The notes under the pieces are model-generated. The model ran no database searches, was not told where the DNA came from, and saw only the letters and a list, made by a program, of their open reading frames with translations. A program made the position numbers and the translations under genes. This document shows, in pieces, positions 59,193 through 64,000 of a stretch of DNA of 64,000 bases. This DNA comes from Conexibacter sp. CPCC 206217 (GTDB taxonomy: Bacteria; Actinomycetota; Thermoleophilia; Solirubrobacterales; Solirubrobacteraceae), in NCBI RefSeq assembly GCF_030646165.1, contig NZ_JAUTDO010000005.1:496001-560000 (forward strand), read 5' to 3'. Each line of letters begins with the position of its first letter. Within the stretch, counting starts at the first letter, position 1.

Positions 59193-60893
59193 ATGACCGG
59201 AGCAGAGACCAACGGCGCGCAGGCCGCGAGCGCGGGCAGCCGTGCCCAGGGCGCCGGCGCCGCGGGGCGCGAGCGCCGGCAGACGGTCGACGTCTGCATC
59301 GTCGGCGGCGGGCCGTCCGGGCTGTTGCTGGCGAACCTGCTCGGCGCCCGCGGCGTCGAGGTGCTGCTGGTGGAGCGCAACGCGACGACCAGCTCAGCGG
59401 CGAAGGCGATCAGCATCGACGACGAATCGCTGCGCACGATGCAGCGCGTCGACCTGCTGAAGCCGTTGCGCAACGTCGTGCTGCCGGGTACCGGAACGCG
59501 CTACTACGGCGTCGACGGACGCCCGATCGCATACGCGCGCGGTCCCGAGCACCCGCTCCACGGCCACCCGATCAAGAACCCCTTCGCCCAGCCCGACTTC
59601 GAGCGCGTATTGCACGAGGGGCTGCAGCGGTACGGCACCGTCGAGGCCGCCTTCGCGTCGACCTTCGTGACCGCGACGCAGGACGCCGACGGCGTCGACG
59701 CGGTGATCGAGGACGCCGACGGCGTCCGCCGCGTGCGCTGCCGCTACCTCGTCGGCTGCGACGGCGGCCGCAGTCCGCTGCGCACGTTGATGGGCGTGCA
59801 GATGAGGGGGATGTCGTTCCCCGATCCGTGGATGGTGATCGACACGCTCGGCGACGCCGAGGACCACCGCTACGGCATGCACCACGGCGATCCGAGCCGC
59901 CCGTTCGTCGTCATCCCCGGTGGCGCCGGCCGCTGTCGCTACGAGTTCCTGCTGCACCCCGCAGAGGTGCCGAGAGCGTTCGACAGACCGCCGTTCGAGC
60001 TGGTCGCCAAGCTGCTGGAGCCGCACCGCGCGATCACGCGGGAGCAGGTCGAGCGGGTCGCGGTCTACAACTTCCACGCGCTCAACGCGGAGCGCTGGCA
60101 GCAGGGGCGCTGGTTCCTCGTCGGCGACGCGGCGCACATGATGCCGCCGTTCGCCGGACAGGGCCTGAACTCGGGCGTGCGCGACGCGAGCAACCTCGCG
60201 TGGAAGCTCGCGGTCGTGCTGCAGGGGCGCGCCGGGCCGTCGCTGCTTCAGACCTACGAGAGCGAGCGGCGTCCGCACGCGCAGGCGACGATCGATCTCT
60301 CGGTGCGGCTCGGCCACGTCGTGATGACGACCAACGCCCGGACCGCGCGCGTGCGCGACGCGCTCGTGCGTCTGGTGCGCCGCTTCGGCCCCGGACGGCG
60401 CTTCATCGACGAGATGCGCTTCCGCCCGCGTCAGCGCTACGAGCACGGCTTCGCGGCGGCGCTCGACGGCGCCGACGGGCTCGTCGGCGCCGCGGTGGCG
60501 CAGCCGCGCGTGCTGCTGCCGGAGGGCCATGTCGCGCTGCTGGACGACGTGATGGGCAACGGCTTCGCGCTGCTGGCGGTCGACGTCGAGCGGCCGCAGC
60601 TGCCCGACAGCCCGCTCTGGAACGCGATCGCGCCGCGGATCGTGCGGGTGCTGCTCGAGGACCGCTTCCCGGCCGAGGGCGCCTGCACGACCGTCGCCGA
60701 CCTCGACGGGGGTGTGCGCCGGGCGCTTGCGGGCGCCGCCGGCTCCTACGTCCTCGTGCGGCCGGACCGCTTCGTCGCGGCGGTCTTCGCGCCGTCGCAG
60801 TTCGGCGTCGTCGCGCGGGAGCTGGAAGCGGTCTGGGGCGTTCCGGCCGCAGCGGTCGCCGGTCACCCGCCGGCGGTCAGCTCGCCGAGGTAG
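59193..60893 (+). CDS. FAD-dependent aromatic hydroxylase (MhpA-like)
   Basis: A 566-residue class A flavoprotein monooxygenase: GGGPSGLLLA near 38-47 for the FAD ADP moiety, VGCDGGRSPLR near 187-197 (DG motif) and VGDAAHMMPPFAGQGLNSGVRDA near 306-328, plus a thioredoxin-like C-terminal domain. It resembles 3-(3-hydroxyphenyl)propionate hydroxylase and would ortho-hydroxylate a phenolic substrate for the extradiol enzyme. A GTG three codons before the ATG overlaps the previous stop and may be the real start. Its end overlaps the convergent hydrolase by 31 bases. Confidence 0.91.
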   Translation: MTGAETNGAQAASAGSRAQGAGAAGRERRQTVDVCIVGGGPSGLLLANLLGARGVEVLLVERNATTSSAAKAISIDDESLRTMQRVDLLKPLRNVVLPGTGTRYYGVDGRPIAYARGPEHPLHGHPIKNPFAQPDFERVLHEGLQRYGTVEAAFASTFVTATQDADGVDAVIEDADGVRRVRCRYLVGCDGGRSPLRTLMGVQMRGMSFPDPWMVIDTLGDAEDHRYGMHHGDPSRPFVVIPGGAGRCRYEFLLHPAEVPRAFDRPPFELVAKLLEPHRAITREQVERVAVYNFHALNAERWQQGRWFLVGDAAHMMPPFAGQGLNSGVRDASNLAWKLAVVLQGRAGPSLLQTYESERRPHAQATIDLSVRLGHVVMTTNARTARVRDALVRLVRRFGPGRRFIDEMRFRPRQRYEHGFAAALDGADGLVGAAVAQPRVLLPEGHVALLDDVMGNGFALLAVDVERPQLPDSPLWNAIAPRIVRVLLEDRFPAEGACTTVADLDGGVRRALAGAAGSYVLVRPDRFVAAVFAPSQFGVVARELEAVWGVPAAAVAGHPPAVSSPR

Positions 60894-61513
60894 CGGCGCG
60901 CGTCCTCGGCGGAGACGACATCGGCGTACTTTTGGTCGAGGTCGAACAGCGCCTGGTCGTGCGCGGCCGCGGAGCGGTCGCCGACCGCTTCGCGCACGAC
61001 CATCGGGCGGAACCCGAGCTGGACGGCGTCGACGGCGCTGGCGCGCACGCAGCCGCTGGTCGTGCAGCCGGCGATCAGCAGCGTGTCGACGCCGGCGCTC
61101 AGCAGCCGCGAGGTGAGGTCGGTGCCGAAGAACGCGCTCGCGTACTTCTTGACGACCACCTGCTCGTTGGGTCTGCGCTCCAGCCGCTCGTCCAGCTCCA
61201 CGGCGCGCGTCCCGGCGACCAACGACGCGGCCCCCGCCTGCTTGCGCCGCCACACGCCGGCATCCGCGAGATCCTCCTCGTCGTATCGCACCACGGTGTG
61301 GAGGATCGGCACCGAGGCGGCACGGCCGGCGTCGAGCAGGGCCCGCGTGTGGACGATTTCCGCGTCGAGTCCGGATCCGAGCGGCATCGTCGCGTCGGTG
61401 AAGCCGTTGATCAGGTCGATCACGAGCAGGGCGGGTCGCGCCCCGAAGCCGATCCGCAGGCCGAAACCACGCGCGCGGAAGAACTCGGCGGAGTCGTTGT
61501 CGTACGTTGTCAT
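60863..61513 (-). CDS. Isochorismatase-family cysteine hydrolase (amidase type)
   Basis: A 216-residue hydrolase with the full triad: Asp33 (LVIDLINGF), Lys122 (VKKYASAFFGT) and Cys155 (AGCTTSGCVRAS). This pattern is typical of N-carbamoylsarcosine amidase, maleamate amidase and nicotinamidase relatives, which release ammonia from amides. It suggests a nitrogen-containing intermediate. Convergent with the hydroxylase and divergent from the IclR gene, with a palindrome between. Confidence 0.91.
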   Translation of the reverse strand: MTTYDNDSAEFFRARGFGLRIGFGARPALLVIDLINGFTDATMPLGSGLDAEIVHTRALLDAGRAASVPILHTVVRYDEEDLADAGVWRRKQAGAASLVAGTRAVELDERLERRPNEQVVVKKYASAFFGTDLTSRLLSAGVDTLLIAGCTTSGCVRASAVDAVQLGFRPMVVREAVGDRSAAAHDQALFDLDQKYADVVSAEDARRYLGELTAGG

Positions 61514-61571
61514 GGCGCGGTCACCTCGGTCGTGGCAGGGTGCGGTGTGGAGCAGACACGGCGTCTGCTGT

Positions 61572-61587
61572 GCAGAATGGATTCTGT
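61572..61587. promoter_or_regulatory. Candidate operator GCAGAA-N4-TTCTGT between hydrolase and IclR gene
   Basis: GCAGAA-TGGA-TTCTGT has one base less in the spacer than the sites at 48198 and 53692. It is 58 bases upstream of the isochorismatase-type gene and 112 bases upstream of the IclR gene. A further GCAGAA occurs near 61664. The position suggests autoregulation by the IclR protein. Confidence 0.6.
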
Positions 61588-61699
61588 AGAGGAGAATACT
61601 GTTAGCCCTTTTGCGATCGAAGGGCGACCGCTGATTGCCGGATGGCAGACAACGCGACTGCTGCGCAGAACACGTTCGACTCCTGATATATCTACCGAG

Positions 61700-62503
61700 A
61701 TGGCGTCGTCAGCGCGAGAAGGGGGTCAGGCACCGGGCGGGGGTCCCACGCCCGCGTACCCGATCGGCTCCGTCGACAACGCGCTGCGGCTGCTGCTGAT
61801 GTTCGGCGAGCGCTCGGACGTGCGCGTCTCCGACGCCAGCAGCGAGCTGGGCGTCGCCGCCTCCACCGCGCACCGTCTCCTGCAGATGCTGCAGCTCTAC
61901 GGCTTCGTGCGCCAGGATCCGCGCTCGAAGGCGTACAGCGCGGGCCCCGTCTGGGTCAACATGGGCCTGCGCGGGCTGCGCAGCCTGGATGTCCGCACCG
62001 TCTCGCGCACGCACATCGAGGCGCTGGTCGAAGAGGTCAGGGAGACCGTCCAGCTGCTCGGCCTGCAGGCCGGCACCGAGATGATCTGCCTCGACGCGGT
62101 CGAAGGCCCCTACGTCGTCCGCGCGGTCGGGCGCCTCGGCGCCGTGCTGCCGGCGTACGCCACCGCCGGCGGGCGCGCCGTGCTCTCCACGTTGCCGGTC
62201 GAGCGCGTGCGGCAGCTGTACCCGGCCCGCCTCAAGCGCCTCGCGCCGAACACGATCGTCTCGCGGGCGGAGCTGGAGCGGGAGCTCGAGCGCGTGCGCG
62301 AGCAGGGTTACGCCGTCCAGCGTGAGGAGATGGAGCCCGGCGTGAGCGCGATCGCCGCGCCGATCCGCGATCACGGCGGCACCGCCAGCTTCGCCGTCGA
62401 CGTCGTGATGCCGACGGCGCGCCTGGCTGCGGACGACCTGCCTCGCATCGCCGCCGCGGCGGTCGACTGCGCCGCGACGATCGCGCGCGAGCTCGGGCTC
62501 TAG
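61700..62503 (+). CDS. IclR-family transcriptional regulator
   Basis: A 267-residue regulator: winged helix about 25-80 (RVSDASSELGVAASTAHRLLQMLQLYGFVRQD) and IclR effector domain (YATAGGRAVLSTLPVERVRQLYP near 153-175, QGYAVQREEMEPGVSAIAAPI near 202-222). The start at 61700 gives a family-typical length; an in-frame ATG at 61577 lies inside the palindrome. It is the best candidate for the protein that reads the recurring GCAGAA palindromes. Confidence 0.88.
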   Translation: MASSAREGGQAPGGGPTPAYPIGSVDNALRLLLMFGERSDVRVSDASSELGVAASTAHRLLQMLQLYGFVRQDPRSKAYSAGPVWVNMGLRGLRSLDVRTVSRTHIEALVEEVRETVQLLGLQAGTEMICLDAVEGPYVVRAVGRLGAVLPAYATAGGRAVLSTLPVERVRQLYPARLKRLAPNTIVSRAELERELERVREQGYAVQREEMEPGVSAIAAPIRDHGGTASFAVDVVMPTARLAADDLPRIAAAAVDCAATIARELGL

Positions 62504-62613
62504 CCCGGCCTCGTCGCAGCCTCTCACCCCAGCCTCCGGTGCCGGTCGCGCGCCCGGCGACGACGCCAGCGCGCCGTCTTGACGGCCGTGTTGTCAGCCG
62601 CTATTCGCTATGC

Positions 62614-62628
62614 AAGAATCGCATTCTT
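62614..62628. promoter_or_regulatory. Candidate operator variant AAGAAT-N3-ATTCTT before the flavin oxidase
   Basis: AAGAAT-CGC-ATTCTT: six-base arms with the same N3 centre as the 53692 palindrome but AAGAAT in place of CAGAAT. A further AAGAATC half-site follows at 62634. It ends 28 bases before the flavin oxidase ATG. Confidence 0.5.
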
Positions 62629-62656
62629 CTCTGAAGAATCAAGCGACGGAGGCGGG

Positions 62657-64000
62657 ATGAGCGGGCTGCTGGTGCTCGAACGCGGTGAGAGCGGGTACGA
62701 GGATGCGCGGCGTGACGCGGTCTGGAACGCGCGGATGCCCGACCGCCGGCCCGAGGCGATCGCGATCGCGCGGGACGAGCGGGACGTCGTGGCTGCCGTC
62801 GCGCTCGCGCGCGAACGCGACTGGCGGATCGGCATCCGCTCCGGCGGGCACAACTTCGTCGGCGCCTCGGTGCGCGACGGCGGCCTGCTGCTCGACGTCT
62901 CGCGCCTGAACGCCGTCACCGTCGACGCGGCGACGCGCTCGGCGACGGCGCAGCCGGGCGTGAAGGGAGAACAGCTGCTCGCGCGGCTGCGCGCCGAGGG
63001 GCTGGCATTCGGGGTCGGGCACTGCCCGAGCGTCGCGCTCGGGGGCTTCGCGCTCGGTGGCGGGATGGGGTTCAACACGGGCGCCTGGGGCTACGGCTCC
63101 CAGCAGGTGACCGCCGTCGACGTGGTGCTCGCCGACGGTCGCCAGGTGCGCGCCGACGCGCACAGCGAGCCCGACCTCTTCTGGGCCGCGCGCGGTGGAG
63201 GGCCCGGCTTCTTCGGCGTCGTGACGCGCTTTCATCTCGCGCTGCAGCGCGACCCGGAGGGACTGATGAGCAGCTCGTACGCCTTCCCGTTGGAGCTGCT
63301 CGAGGACGTCGCCGCCTGGCTCGACGAGATCACCCCGCAGCTCGATCCCTGCGTCGAGCCGATGGGTTGGATCGGCAGGCTGCGAGGTCACGAGATCGGT
63401 AGCGCCGCCACTCCCGCCGGCCATGGTCGCGACGGCGCCGGAGGCGACGATCGTGTGCTGCTGCTCAACGCGCTGGTCTTCGGTGCTACGCCGGAGCTGT
63501 CGCGTGCCGCGCTCGAGCCGCTGGAGCAGGGAGCGCTCAACGAACGCGCGCTCGCGCGCACCGTCGTCGACACGACCTTCCCCGAGCTGTTCGAGTTCCA
63601 GAACCTCCTCTACAGGCAGGGCCTGCGCTACGCGGTCGACTGCATCTGGACCGACACGCCGCCGCGCGAGCAGCCGCTGGGCTTCGTGCGCGAGCAGATG
63701 CGCGCCGCGCCCAGCGGCCGCACGCACGCGCTCTGGCAGCTGCCGTTCGGCAACCACCGCGCGCCGATGCCCGACATGGCGGCGGGGGTCCTCGGCCGCT
63801 ACTTCGTCTCGTTCTACGCGGTCTGGGAGCACGAGCGCGACGACGAGCGGAACATCGGCTGGCTGCGCGAGACGATGGATGGGCTGGAGTCGATCAGCAC
63901 GGGCCACTACGCCGGTGACGTCGACCTGCTCGCCGCCCCATCGCGCGCGGCGGCGACGCTTTCGCCCGCGCACTGGACGCGCCTGCAGGGGCTGCGCGCG
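62657..64000 (+). CDS. Bicovalent FAD-linked oxidase, BBE type (cut by window end)
   Basis: The first 448 residues of a berberine-bridge-enzyme-like oxidase; no stop before the window ends. The FAD-binding domain shows RSGGHNFVG with His65 for 8-alpha linkage and GHCPSVALGGFALGGGMG with Cys123 for 6-S linkage, so flavin is probably bound through both. DLFWAARGGGPGFFGVVT follows near 175. A C-terminal YVNY-type motif is not yet reached. GGAGG precedes the ATG. It would oxidise an alcohol, amine or sugar-like substrate with O2. Downstream of an AAGAAT palindrome. Confidence 0.9.
   Translation, partial: MSGLLVLERGESGYEDARRDAVWNARMPDRRPEAIAIARDERDVVAAVALARERDWRIGIRSGGHNFVGASVRDGGLLLDVSRLNAVTVDAATRSATAQPGVKGEQLLARLRAEGLAFGVGHCPSVALGGFALGGGMGFNTGAWGYGSQQVTAVDVVLADGRQVRADAHSEPDLFWAARGGGPGFFGVVTRFHLALQRDPEGLMSSSYAFPLELLEDVAAWLDEITPQLDPCVEPMGWIGRLRGHEIGSAATPAGHGRDGAGGDDRVLLLNALVFGATPELSRAALEPLEQGALNERALARTVVDTTFPELFEFQNLLYRQGLRYAVDCIWTDTPPREQPLGFVREQMRAAPSGRTHALWQLPFGNHRAPMPDMAAGVLGRYFVSFYAVWEHERDDERNIGWLRETMDGLESISTGHYAGDVDLLAAPSRAAATLSPAHWTRLQGLRA

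Noticed and set aside
39626..64000. Reading the block as a Rut-type pyrimidine pathway because of its luciferase-like oxygenase, isochorismatase-type and alpha/beta hydrolases.
   Set aside because: There is no recognisable RutC, RutE or RutG, the monooxygenase is SsuD-like, and the hydrolases carry different signatures; a general N-heterocycle role stays possible.
1..64000. tRNA, rRNA, prophage, transposase, integrase or toxin-antitoxin genes.
   Set aside because: None was recognised on either strand; gaps are short and explained by regulatory elements.

Overview
The window is GC-rich throughout (around 70% by eye). It is packed with same-strand genes that overlap by 1 to 4 bases (ATGA, GTGA and TGATG junctions), uses GTG and TTG starts, and carries lipoproteins, actinobacterial-type regulators and a RskA-like anti-sigma factor. 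This fits a soil actinobacterium with a large catabolic repertoire. The gene mix resembles Solirubrobacterales/Conexibacter-type genomes, but that placement is inference. I saw no phage, IS element, CRISPR array, rRNA or tRNA.

Layout. 1-6960: an operon with an acyl-CoA ligase C-terminus, a MeaB-type GTPase, a B12-dependent mutase large subunit with 2-hydroxyisobutyryl-CoA-mutase residues, a small unknown protein, a Zn alcohol dehydrogenase, a luciferase-like oxidoreductase and AzlCD. 7024-8434: a cobalamin riboswitch, a FadR-type regulator and a stand-alone riboflavin kinase. 8457-12029: an ECF sigma/anti-sigma pair divergent from a secreted beta-helix protein built of exact 429-bp repeats. 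12197-16823: SLC13 and AbgT carriers with an M20 peptidase. 17142-19387: a small membrane protein and a fluoride-resistance operon (fluoride riboswitch, two Fluc subunits, a triple-DUF190 protein). 19550-23975: a TetR/two-SDR locus and an MFS exporter/ArsR locus. 24106-30766: an organosulfur operon (leader ORF, SfnG-type monooxygenase, DszB-like desulfinase, sugar-type ABC importer, FMN reductase). 30828-35904: choline sulfatase and IclR divergent from a betaine/choline-type ABC importer. 35942-39379: ethanolamine ammonia-lyase plus a flavin reductase fused to a degenerate RibB domain.

39626-64000 is a large catabolic block. A three-gene cassette (NodB-fold deacetylase-like hydrolase, serine alpha/beta-hydrolase, nucleophile-less alpha/beta-hydrolase) occurs twice, with a third deacetylase paralogue nearby. 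Around it are an SsuD-like monooxygenase, three SDRs, a gamma-resorcylate-decarboxylase-type amidohydrolase, an extradiol dioxygenase, a FAH-family hydrolase, a dihydroxyphthalate-decarboxylase-like protein, an MhpA-like hydroxylase, an isochorismatase-type hydrolase, a bicovalent flavin oxidase, a second sugar-type importer, and PucR and IclR regulators. A palindrome, GCAGAA-N5-TTCTGC and variants, recurs before several of these units and suggests one regulon. I read this block as an undescribed pathway for an aromatic or N-heterocyclic substrate; the substrate is unknown.

Themes that link the regions are B12 (mutase, riboswitch, EutBC), reduced flavin (three luciferase-like enzymes, two flavin reductases, riboflavin kinase) and sulfur/choline scavenging. 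Three exported lipoproteins use the normally rare arginine codon AGA for more than half of their arginines, unlike neighbouring cytosolic genes.
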